Origin: Solidesulfovibrio sp.
Lineage (GTDB): Bacteria > Desulfobacterota > Desulfovibrionia > Desulfovibrionales > Desulfovibrionaceae
Direction of reading: 5' to 3'
DNA: 64,000 nucleotides
NCBI RefSeq assembly: GCF_029978005.1
Contig: NZ_JARKOZ010000046.1
Coordinates: forward strand, 124,001 to 188,000
A program made the translations under genes and the position numbers. The notes below the pieces were generated by a model. The model was not told where the DNA came from and ran no database searches. It saw nothing but the letters and a program-made list of their open reading frames with translations. Shown here piece after piece: positions 8,825 to 16,321 of the stretch; position 1 is the first letter of the stretch, and each line of letters begins with the position of its first letter.

Positions 8825-9885
8825 GACGGGGCTCCGGCCGCGGCGGCGAAGGCCTCGACCTGGGCGGCGCTCGACACCTGGCCCGTGGTGAGGAAGTCGC
8901 GGTACCAGGTGATGGTCCGGCCGAGGGCCGCGTCGAGGTCCCACACCGGCCGCCAGCCCAGGACGGCCCGAGCCTTGGCGCTGTCGATGTAAAGCGAGGT
9001 CGCCTCGTGGGGCTGGGGCGTTGTGGTCGTGTGCCAGCGCAGGGCCGGCCAGTGGGCGGCGGCCTTTTCCAGGACTTCGGACACGGTGGCGTTGGCCGAG
9101 GGGTCGGGGCCGAAATTCCAGGCGTCGGCCAGGCGTCGGTCGCCGGCCGCCAGGCCCGCCGCCAGCAGCAGATAGCCGTGCAGGCAATCCAGGACGTGCT
9201 GCCAGGGCCGGCGCGCGGCGGGGCTGCGGATCTCCAGCGAGGCTCCGGTGGCCATGGCCCGCACCAGGTCGGGCAGGAGCCGGTCCTCGGACCAGTCGCC
9301 GCCGCCGATGACGTTGCCGCCGCGCGCCGTGGCCACAAGCGGGCCGCCGTTCTCAAAAAACGTGGCCCGGTAGCTGGCGGCCGCCAGCTCGGCCGCGGCC
9401 TTGGAGGCGCTGTAAGGGTCGTGGCCGCCCAGAGGGTCGATCTCCCGGTAGCCCCAGGGCCATTCCCTGTTGGCGTAGCACTTGTCCGAGGTGACCACGA
9501 CCACGGCCCGGGTGTCGGGACAGGCGCGGCAGGCCTCCAGGACGTGGACCGTGCCCATGACGTTGGCGGCGAAGGTGGCCACGGGCTCCCGGTAGGAGCG
9601 CCGCACCAGGGGCTGGGCCGCCAGATGGAAGACGACTTCGGGGCGCAGGCGGGCGAAGGCGTCGGCAACGGGCTCGGGCTGGCGGATGTCGTCCAGGAGG
9701 CTTTCCATGGGAAGGTCGAGGAGCCCGAAATGGTGCGGCTGGGTCTCAGGAGGCAGGGCCAGGCCGCCGACCGTCGCGCCGAGGCGCGTCAGCCACAGCG
9801 AAAGCCAGCTGCCTTTGAACCCGGTGTGGCCGGTGACCAGGACGCGCCGCCCGTCGAAAGCCCGCGCGAGACCGTTTATGTCCAT
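8821..9885 (-). CDS. rfbG: CDP-glucose 4,6-dehydratase
   Basis: 354-residue extended SDR. VTGHTGFKGSWL near the N-terminus is diagnostic of RfbG, TSDKCYANREWPWGY matches the family's active-site region, and YSASK gives the catalytic YxxxK. The enzyme turns CDP-glucose into CDP-4-keto-6-deoxyglucose with bound NAD+. The ATG at 9885 lies inside the end of rfbF (10-base overlap). Together with rfbF it commits the operon to a CDP-6-deoxyhexose. Confidence 0.94.
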   Translation of the reverse strand: MDINGLARAFDGRRVLVTGHTGFKGSWLSLWLTRLGATVGGLALPPETQPHHFGLLDLPMESLLDDIRQPEPVADAFARLRPEVVFHLAAQPLVRRSYREPVATFAANVMGTVHVLEACRACPDTRAVVVVTSDKCYANREWPWGYREIDPLGGHDPYSASKAAAELAAASYRATFFENGGPLVATARGGNVIGGGDWSEDRLLPDLVRAMATGASLEIRSPAARRPWQHVLDCLHGYLLLAAGLAAGDRRLADAWNFGPDPSANATVSEVLEKAAAHWPALRWHTTTTPQPHEATSLYIDSAKARAVLGWRPVWDLDAALGRTITWYRDFLTTGQVSSAAQVEAFAAAAGAPS

Positions 9886-10643
9886 ACTTTCCAGGGCGGG
9901 TTGTCCTGCCACAGGGCTTCCAGGGCGTTCTTGTCGCGCAGCGTGTCCATGGCCTGCCAGAAGCCTCGGTGCTGGTAGGCCATGAGCTGGCTGGCGGCGG
10001 CCAGTCGCTGGAGTGGGGTCACTTCGAAGCTGGTGGCGTCCCCGTCTATGAAATCGAAGATGGCCGGCTCGAGGACGAAGAAGCCGCCGTTGATCCAGGC
10101 GCCGTCGCCGGCAGGTTTTTCCTGGAACCGGCGCACCTGGCCGTTGTCCAGTTCCAGGGCGCCGTAGCGGCCGGGGGGTTGGATGGCGGTGACCGTGGCG
10201 TGCTTGCCGTGGGCGCGGTGGAAGGCCAGAAGGGCGACGATATCGAGGTCGCTGACGCCGTCGCCGTAGGTGAAGCAGAAGGTTTCGTCCCCCACGTGTT
10301 CGCGCACACGCAGCAAACGGCCGCCGGTCAGGGTTTCCGGCCCGGTGTCGACGAGGGTGACGCGCCAGGGCTCGGCCCGGCACTCGTGCACCTCGATGCG
10401 GTTTTTGCCCATGTCGATGGTGACGTTGGACATGTGCAGGTAGTAGTTGGCGAAATATTCCTTGATCACGTAGCCCTTGTAACCGAGGCAGACGATGAAG
10501 TCGTTGATCCCGAAATGGGAGTAGATCTTCATGATGTGCCATAGGATGGGCTTGCCGCCCACTTCGATCATGGGCTTGGGCTTGAGGTGCGATTCCTCGC
10601 TGATGCGCGTGCCGAGCCCTCCGGCGAGGATGACGGCTTTCAT
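9876..10643 (-). CDS. rfbF: glucose-1-phosphate cytidylyltransferase
   Basis: 255-residue nucleotidyltransferase. LAGGLGTRISEES is the nucleotide-binding loop, KPKPMIEVGGKPILWHIM the glucose-1-phosphate loop and TYGDGVSDLD the metal-binding segment, all as in RfbF/AscA. It makes CDP-glucose from CTP and glucose 1-phosphate. Length and start agree with the family. It is the first gene of the leftward operon, so the promoter should lie in 10644-11055. It supplies the nucleotide sugar used by rfbG and the tailoring genes. Confidence 0.95.
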   Translation of the reverse strand: MKAVILAGGLGTRISEESHLKPKPMIEVGGKPILWHIMKIYSHFGINDFIVCLGYKGYVIKEYFANYYLHMSNVTIDMGKNRIEVHECRAEPWRVTLVDTGPETLTGGRLLRVREHVGDETFCFTYGDGVSDLDIVALLAFHRAHGKHATVTAIQPPGRYGALELDNGQVRRFQEKPAGDGAWINGGFFVLEPAIFDFIDGDATSFEVTPLQRLAAASQLMAYQHRGFWQAMDTLRDKNALEALWQDNPPWKVWT

Positions 10644-11055
10644 GAGTGCCTACCTGCGTCCCGGAGGAAGGGAAAGCCCGCCGCACGTGAGCGGGAAAGG
10701 CGGGGACAGCGCGGCAGCCGGCCGCGTCGCTGGGAGTCCCAAGTGGGAGGCCCGGCTTGCATGGCATTCAGTGTGGCATCTTCGGCCCGGGGAGTGTGCA
10801 TGTGATGAAGGTTCCGCGGTCGGGAGTTGGTTGCGCTCGACGCCGTGAAGGTGGCGTGCTGCCAGAGTTGCTATCCCCAGCTAACGTTCGAAGTCAAGGC
10901 GTGAACGTAGCTACGCGACGGTGCCGCCGCGTCCGCTTCTCGTCGGGAAGTCGAGCGTGTGCCCTGTCAGGGGATTTTAGGAGCATTCGAAATGAGAAAA
11001 TGGTGCCTGACCGGTGCATTGTTGACAGAAAGTCTATGTCTTGTGTTTGGAATTA
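10644..11055. other. gene-free region upstream of rfbF
   Basis: 412 bases with no convincing gene. It should contain the promoter of the leftward rfbF operon, but no clear -35/-10 pair was found on the minus strand. GC content falls toward the right end, where the IS target TA is. Before the IS insertion, position 11055 adjoined 12755, so this region once lay just downstream of the low-GC membrane protein gene. A TTGACA at 11022-11027 on the plus strand has no good -10 partner. Confidence 0.5.
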
Positions 11056-11344
11056 GAAGCCATCTCAAAAATATTTTCAACTGGACCCCAGGAATCGCTG
11101 GACTTTTTTGGTTGTTAATACGAAGTGGTCCGCATGGACCTTACCAATGAGCAATGGGCACGTATTTGGTCTTTAATCCCGCCAGCGAAAAGCCAAGATG
11201 GATGCAAAGGAAGACCACCGACGCCTCCGTGAATGAGGAGGCATCGACCTAAGGGAGGCGTTCATTGACGGGACATTTGCTCCCGCTAAAAAAGGGGCGC
11301 CGCCGTGGGAAAAACCAAGCGGGGCAAGGGCAGCAAGATCATGG

Positions 11345-12473
11345 GGTAATCCCCCCGAAAAAAGCTGGTTCTGAAAAGTAGAATTTTCTCGTAAACTCGG
11401 ACGAGGAGATTTTACATGAAGACGTCCCGCTACTCCGACAGCCAGATCCTGAGCATCCTGAAGCAGGCCGAAAATGGCATTGCCGTGCCTGAGCTTTGCC
11501 GCGAGCACGGTATGAGCAGCGCCACGTTCTACAAGTGGCGGGCGAAATACGGCGGCATGGACGCCTCCCTCATGGCTCGGATGAAGGAGCTTGAGGAGGA
11601 AAACCGCCGACTCAAGCGCATGTACGCCGAAGCCCAGATGAAGGCCGAGGTGCTCCGGGAGGCGCTCGGAAAAAAGTAGTGAGGCCATCTCGCCGCCGTG
11701 AGATGGCCAAAGAAGCCGTGAAGGGGAAAGCCTTGAGCATCAGACAAGCCTGCGAAGCGTTTGGCATCAGCCAGACATGCTACCGGCATGTGCACAAGCT
11801 GTCTGACGAGAACGAATTCGTGGCCGACTGGTTGGTTCGGTTGACTGCCAATCAGCGCAATTGGGGCTTTGGGCTCTGCTTCCTGTACCTGCGCAATGTG
11901 AAGGGGTACGGCTGGAATCACAAACGAGTGTATCGGATCTATCGCGAGTTGGAGCTGAACCTGCGCATCAAACCCAAAAAGCGTTTGGTCCGCGAGAAGC
12001 CGGAGCCGCTGGCCCAGCCTGACGCGGCGAATCAGGCGTGGTCCATGGATTTTATGCATGACCAGTTGGAAGATGGTCGAAGCTACCGTCTATTCAACGT
12101 GATCGATGACTTCAATCGGGAAGGGTTGGCCATTGAAGCGGATTTCTCGCTGCCCTCAGAGCGCGTCATCCGGGTCCTGGAACAGGTTATGGAGTGGCGT
12201 GGCAAGCCGAAGGCCATCCGGTGCGACAACGGCCCGGAGTATGTCAGCCATCGCCTGCAAGCCTGGGCCGAGAAGAATAGGATACGCCTCGACTACATTC
12301 AGCCGGGCAAACCGCAGCAAAACGCCTATGTGGAACGCTACAACCGAACCGTGCGCTACGACTGGCTGGGGCAGCACCTCTTTGAGAACATCGAAGAAGT
12401 CAGGGACTATGCCACCAAGTGGCTCTGGACTTACAACAACGAACGGCCCAACATGGGCATCGGCGGCATCACT
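11345..12473 (+). mobile_element. IS3-family (IS407-type) insertion remnant inside IS5 copy 1
   Basis: This insertion splits the IS5 sequence ATCATGG/CAGTGG. It carries overlapping orfA and orfB of the IS3 family. The left boundary is near TGGGGTAATCC at 11342-11352. The right end is missing: orfB runs straight from GGCATCACT into IS5 sequence at about 12474, so the last orfB codons and the right inverted repeat are deleted. Without its right end it should not be able to move by itself. Confidence 0.8.
11416..11679 (+). CDS. IS3-family transposase OrfA
   Basis: 87-residue helix-turn-helix protein. The first half has the transposase_8 HTH ([19 protein letters not shown], then [14 protein letters not shown]). 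The second half is a leucine-zipper-like coiled coil ([19 protein letters not shown]) used for multimerisation. The end of orfA reads A-AAA-AAG before TAG, a classical -1 slippery heptamer that places the ribosome in the orfB frame to make OrfAB. GGAG-type sequence precedes the ATG. Confidence 0.9.
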   Translation: MKTSRYSDSQILSILKQAENGIAVPELCREHGMSSATFYKWRAKYGGMDASLMARMKELEEENRRLKRMYAEAQMKAEVLREALGKK

Positions 12474-12491
12474 GGCAGTGGCAGACGCTAG
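11679..12491 (+). pseudogene. IS3-family transposase OrfB, C-terminally truncated
   Basis: 270-residue reading frame that overlaps orfA by one base and is probably reached by -1 frameshifting at 11669-11676. The HTH_21 segment and rve integrase core are present. Catalytic residues are visible in WSMDFMHD (first Asp), RCDNGPEY (second Asp) and [12 protein letters not shown] (Glu). After NMGIGGIT the sequence changes to unrelated IS5 codons (GSGRR, stop), so the normal C-terminal tail is lost. The DDE triad is intact, but the element end is missing. Confidence 0.85.
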
Positions 12492-12751
12492 CGATGGAGT
12501 TGATCAACGATTGCAAGAAGATTGGAACATCGAGATGATTGCACTCCACCGAGGTGGCCGCAAGCGACTGAAGACCCAGGACGGAAGACAGCTCAGGCGC
12601 TATCGCAGACGCTGGAAGATCGAACGCCTCTTTGCCTGGTTGCAAAACTTCAGACGCTTGGTGGTGCGATACGAGTACCATTTTGAAAATTTTTTCGCCT
12701 TGGTTCAACAGGATGCGCCGTCATCCTGTTGAGGCATTTTTGAGATAGCCT

Positions 12752-14368
12752 CTAGTTTAAATTAGAACAACTGGGTGGAATGTTGTTGCATCCAAATTGA
12801 GTATTTTGGACAATGACACATTGTTGGATCACCAGGCCCTGCTGCTCATCGACGCGGATATATAAAGGTTGTTGGCTTGTATGCCTTTTCTCGACAACAT
12901 TTCCATCTGAATTTGTGCAGACGGACTGAACCACGTCGTTGCCATCCCATTGTGTAGCCCATGCGCCTTGTCTGGCAGTTAAAAGCCAAATATCATTGAA
13001 TGTAAACAGCTCGGGCGACATTAATGCCATCGCCCCGCTAAGTTCCCAAGAAGCTCCAAATATGTTACCATCCTGGTCGCCATCAATTTGAACTATTACA
13101 ATATGTCGATCGTCCGCATTTTGTGTTGGCACATGGGGATATTTTGTAAGCGAAGTTGCAACAGACTCTAATACTTTTTTGGATTTTTGCTGAATTGTTG
13201 CCCATTCTGAAATGCGAAGATAAAATCCTGTCGCGATTATACTGAAAACAGTTAGGAAAAGCATTGTTGAAATTATCATATGGCTATAATGAAGTAGCTT
13301 GTTGTTGACTTTTTTACACGCGGCGGCGATCATCGCGCTAACAAAAATTGCAAAGTATAACCCAGGTACTGCCATTGTCCTAGACATCACTCCAGTGCCA
13401 GTGAGTCCATATCCTGCCAATCCATACATTATAGCGCTGATAAGCATGCCGATGAGGAGGGAGAATATGATTTTAATAGCCTTTTGAATTTGTAGGTGTC
13501 GGAGTAGTAGGAGGTAAAGGAATATGTACAGTATGCTTTTAGAAAACAAGCTCCAGGACGTGGGAGTTATGGATTGCGCGACAAATCGGTCTAAATCACA
13601 AATATTATTTATAATTAATGAAGGGTTGAGGGATATGTGGCGGGGGTTGTTTGTAATGCAAAAAGGGACATACAGTCTCTGATAGAGTATCCCAAGGAAA
13701 ACAGGCACGATGTACCAGAGAGAGTTTTTTAATAAATTTATTATGCCTTTGTAGTTGAATTTATGCGACATCAAGAGAAGCGGAATAAATATAAACCAGT
13801 AGGCCTCATAAGCAAGACACCCACAAAGAACAAGTAGTGATCCGTATAATTTTGTTTTTGCATTTGTATTTTCTATTATAATATAGCCTATCCCGAATAA
13901 AATAAACCCCCATAGAGTTAAGACTCCTGTTGGCCAGACTAATACTGCGAGAGACCATGGAGAAAAAGCTAGTATGATTGCTCCTATAAGCGCGCCGATA
14001 AAAGAAGGATTTTTATTAAAACCAATCTTGTTGAGTACGATCACAAAGACAATAAGAGCAGTCGAGCTATAAATGAATGATATAACTGATGAAATTATTT
14101 GCCACTTAAGCGGGTTGCCATCGGATATCTCGTTTAAAATCCAGGTTATCAATCCATAAACTGGTCTTGCATAGTTGTTTGTAGCTATATAATCGTTTAT
14201 ACTGTGTGGGGATATTATGGTCTTTGACAAAAAAATCCAATCGTCTGAGTAAAAACCAAGATAGTTGATACGCCATAAAGTAAAAAAAAACCATATTGTG
14301 AGCCATCCAGTTAAAGCGACATAAAGCCGTAGTTTTGTCGATATCAAGAACTGTATATAATTAGTCAT
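12752..14368 (-). CDS. low-GC polytopic membrane protein, GT-C glycosyltransferase-like
   Basis: 538-residue protein with about 10-11 hydrophobic segments over residues 15-395 and a soluble C-terminal region of about 140 residues. The first external loop has FYSDDWIFL; an acidic pair at this place is typical of lipid-phosphate-sugar dependent GT-C enzymes such as GtrII and GT39 relatives. It would work in the inner membrane, adding a sugar to a polysaccharide. The stop codon TAG is formed by the TA target plus the last IS base; the pre-insertion codon would have been TAA, so the protein is not shortened. AT-rich composition marks it as acquired. It overlaps the upstream methyltransferase by 8 bases. 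Exact family not recognised. Confidence 0.7.
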   Translation of the reverse strand: MTNYIQFLISTKLRLYVALTGWLTIWFFFTLWRINYLGFYSDDWIFLSKTIISPHSINDYIATNNYARPVYGLITWILNEISDGNPLKWQIISSVISFIYSSTALIVFVIVLNKIGFNKNPSFIGALIGAIILAFSPWSLAVLVWPTGVLTLWGFILFGIGYIIIENTNAKTKLYGSLLVLCGCLAYEAYWFIFIPLLLMSHKFNYKGIINLLKNSLWYIVPVFLGILYQRLYVPFCITNNPRHISLNPSLIINNICDLDRFVAQSITPTSWSLFSKSILYIFLYLLLLRHLQIQKAIKIIFSLLIGMLISAIMYGLAGYGLTGTGVMSRTMAVPGLYFAIFVSAMIAAACKKVNNKLLHYSHMIISTMLFLTVFSIIATGFYLRISEWATIQQKSKKVLESVATSLTKYPHVPTQNADDRHIVIVQIDGDQDGNIFGASWELSGAMALMSPELFTFNDIWLLTARQGAWATQWDGNDVVQSVCTNSDGNVVEKRHTSQQPLYIRVDEQQGLVIQQCVIVQNTQFGCNNIPPSCSNLN

Positions 14369-15041
14369 TATGTTTAAGCCTTACATAGTATTGGGCTCCG
14401 AGTGGAAGCTTTTTAAGGAATACCTCAATTGATCTAAGAAATGAAAGTCGGCATGGGAAAAAAAGTGTATAGCCTTCGTCAATCTCCCTGAGTCCGGCAC
14501 TGGCTGCTGTTTTTTTCATTTTCCCTTTTGAAATCATTTCCGCATTTTTATCAAAAGGGCACTGCTCAAATACCCAGCGAGTCGCTGGGTTAAATGGGTT
14601 ATGTTCAAAAATAAAGAACGACCCTCGTTTGTCCAATATTCCGTTGCATTGACACAGTATTGTATGTTGAAAGTCAGAAGGGATGTGATGGAAGACATTT
14701 GCGGCAAAAATTAAGTCAAAAGTTTTTCCTCTTAAGGCGTTCCAGTCTGAAGAAAACAAACATCCAGGGTTGTTCTTAGCTGCAATTTGTAGAGATTGTT
14801 GTGAAGGATCGTATCCGACTATTTTCGATTTAGGAAAGTACTTTCTCAAAAAGACCAAGCTTCTTCCTGTCCCGCACCCAAAATCGAGAACGTTGTTTAC
14901 GCTGCTCGTGTCGACAAGTGATGCTGTCAAGACGACTTTGTATTCGGCAAAATATAAATTTTCCTCGGCGGAAAAATGAATTGAATTACTAAGTATTGAA
15001 TTGTAGTTTTTGGCAAATTTATCAAAATCAGATTTGTTCAT
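14361..15041 (-). CDS. low-GC class I SAM-dependent methyltransferase
   Basis: 226-residue methyltransferase with motif I VLDFGCGTGRSLVFL (about residues 51-65), an acidic residue in IVGYDPS, and FAANVFHHIP for motif IV. It shares the AT-rich composition of the following membrane protein gene and overlaps it by 8 bases, so the two form an acquired transcription unit. An AGG ribosome site lies about 7 bases before the ATG. The IS5 copy 2 sits 121 bases upstream. Substrate unknown; a sugar or lipid-linked glycan is likely from context. Confidence 0.85.
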   Translation of the reverse strand: MNKSDFDKFAKNYNSILSNSIHFSAEENLYFAEYKVVLTASLVDTSSVNNVLDFGCGTGRSLVFLRKYFPKSKIVGYDPSQQSLQIAAKNNPGCLFSSDWNALRGKTFDLIFAANVFHHIPSDFQHTILCQCNGILDKRGSFFIFEHNPFNPATRWVFEQCPFDKNAEMISKGKMKKTAASAGLREIDEGYTLFFPCRLSFLRSIEVFLKKLPLGAQYYVRLKHND

Positions 15042-15243
15042 TTCTTGCCTCGTTTGTCCAATTGTTGTTCAGTTATATATTCGACTTTATTGGTCTTTAA
15101 GTACGTTCGCCGTAGCTGCTTACAAATTAAACGGAGGCCCTTGGTTTGGGCATTGTTCATTAGAGGCTATCTCAAAAATGCCTCAACAGGATGACGGCGC
15201 ACCCGAGTTGAACCAAGGCGAGAAAATTTTCAAAATGGTACTC

Positions 15244-15609
15244 CTATCGCACCACCAAGCGTCTGAAGTTTTGCAACCAGGCAAAGAGGCGTTCGATCTT
15301 CCAGCGTCTGCGATAGCGCCTGAGCTGTCTTCCGTCCTGGGTCTTCAGTCGCTTGCGGCCACCTCGGTGGGGTGCAATCATCTCGATGTTCCAATCTTCT
15401 TGCAATCGTTGATCAAGTCCATCGCTGTCGTAAGCTTTATCTCCGATCAATCGAGTGGGAATTTCGTTGAGAAACCCTGTCTGGAGGGTCTGCTCGACAA
15501 GCGTTACTTCATGCGGCGAAGCGCTGGCCACGTACACGGCGATAGGAAGACCAGAAGCGTCTGCCACTGCCATGATCTTGCTGCCCTTGCCCCGCTTGGT
15601 TTTTCCCAT
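15244..15609 (-). pseudogene. IS5-family transposase, second frame (OrfB), premature stop
   Basis: 121-residue frame with [15 protein letters not shown], the second Asp in [10 protein letters not shown] and the Glu in [15 protein letters not shown], so all DDE residues exist across the two frames. It ends at a TAG (15244-15246) where copy 1 has TAC (Tyr). Reading through that codon would give 24 more codons ([13 protein letters not shown] onward) before the natural stop beside the inverted repeat. The nonsense change may impair the transposase. Confidence 0.8.
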
Positions 15610-15953
15610 GGCGGCGCCCCTTTTTTAGCGGGAGCAAATGTCCCGTCAATGAACGCCTCCCTTAGGTCGATGCCTCCTCGTTCACGGAGGTCTTCAGCGA
15701 GTGTAACAAGGATTCGCTCGAATACTCCTTGTTTTCGCCAATACTGGAACCGTCGGTGGCAGGTTTGGTATGGTGGATACCGCGCCGGCATGTCTTTCCA
15801 GGGCGCTCCGGTCCTGAGAATCCAAGATATGCCATCGAGAAGCTCACGCGGAGGCGTCGGTGGTCTTCCTTTGCATCCATCTTGGCCTTTCGCTGGTGGG
15901 ATTAAAAACCAAATACGTGCCCATTGCTCATTGGTAAGGTCCATGCGGACCAC
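15504..15953 (-). CDS. IS5-family transposase, first frame (OrfA)
   Basis: 149-residue frame starting [15 protein letters not shown]. It contains the DUF4096-type N-terminal domain ([28 protein letters not shown]) and the first catalytic Asp in [13 protein letters not shown]. The codons GCT-AAA-AAA-GGG contain an A6G4 slippery run near 15611; a -1 shift there continues as [13 protein letters not shown] into the second frame, giving the full DDE transposase. Residues after PSGARAAR belong to the unshifted frame and are probably not meaningful. Confidence 0.8.
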   Translation of the reverse strand: MVRMDLTNEQWARIWFLIPPAKGQDGCKGRPPTPPRELLDGISWILRTGAPWKDMPARYPPYQTCHRRFQYWRKQGVFERILVTLAEDLRERGGIDLREAFIDGTFAPAKKGAPPWEKPSGARAARSWQWQTLLVFLSPCTWPALRRMK

Positions 15954-16049
15954 TTCGTATTAACAACCAAAAAAGTCCAGCGATTCCTGGGGCCCAGTTG
16001 AAAATATTTTTGAGATGGCTTCTAGTAAAAAAGAAATCATTAGAGCCCA

Positions 16050-16271
16050 TCAACAGGTTGTTTCGAGGGACTCGGGATTGCGGACGATCGAGGGGCGGGT
16101 GCCCAAGGAAAAGGCGCATAGGCTTTCCAGGGCGCCGGCGATGGAGCCGTTGCCCATGACGGTCAACTTGAGGTCGCGACGGGTCTGGTTCAGGACTGAA
16201 GCCGCACATGTGGCGATGTAGCCGCTGCCGTTGCACGCGAGGATGCAGACGGAAATGATTGATAGCGACAT
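16050..16271 (-). pseudogene. decayed GT2 glycosyltransferase N-terminal fragment
   Basis: A 73-codon frame starting MSLSIISVCILACNGSGYI with AAAGGA about 7 bases upstream. The sequence follows a family 2 glycosyltransferase start (compare the usual SVCIPAYNGxxYI, ASVLNQT, VxDNxSxDG), but key places are degraded: Cys for the Pro/Tyr-type residues, MGNGSIAG instead of the DD/DN motif, and a stop after 73 codons. It lies 27 bases from IS copy 2. It is most likely the remnant of a glycosyltransferase gene truncated in this disturbed region. Confidence 0.65.
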
Positions 16272-16321
16272 AGAGGCGTCCTTTGGGGAAAGACGTTGGA
16301 CCAGAGGGACAAACGACGTCG

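Larger units (their letters stand above)
11056..12752 (+). mobile_element. degenerate IS5-family copy (copy 1) interrupted by an IS3-family remnant
   Basis: The outer ends are imperfect inverted repeats (GAAGCCATCTCAAAAAT at the left, its near complement at the right) flanked by TA on both sides (11054-11055 and 12753-12754). Compared with copy 2 at 15163-16022 it has two internal deletions: 164 bases lost between repeated CGGAGG-type sequences near 11229, and 129 bases lost at the GACGCT/AGCGAT junction near 12489. It also carries an insertion of about 1.13 kb (11345-12473). Expected IS length after deletions is 567 bases. No complete transposase remains, but the conserved C-terminal stretch with the [15 protein letters not shown] glutamate motif is readable at 12550-12730. 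Confidence 0.85.
15163..16022 (-). mobile_element. IS5-family element (copy 2), 860 bp, near-complete
   Basis: Bounded by imperfect inverted repeats (GAGGCTATCTCAAAAAT at 15163; the reverse complement of GAAGCCATCTCAAAAAT ends at 16022) with TA duplicated on each side (15161-15162, 16023-16024). The size, two overlapping transposase frames and TA target fit the IS427/IS1031-type branch of the IS5 family. It is inverted relative to copy 1 and does not have copy 1's two deletions, although its second frame has a premature stop. Confidence 0.9.

Noticed and set aside
11022-11050. Plus-strand promoter TTGACA upstream of IS copy 1
   Set aside because: No acceptable -10 at 16-18 bases, and no gene is positioned to use it.
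11054-16024. Single composite transposon
   Set aside because: Each IS has its own TA on both sides, so two separate insertions explain it as well; TA is too short to decide.
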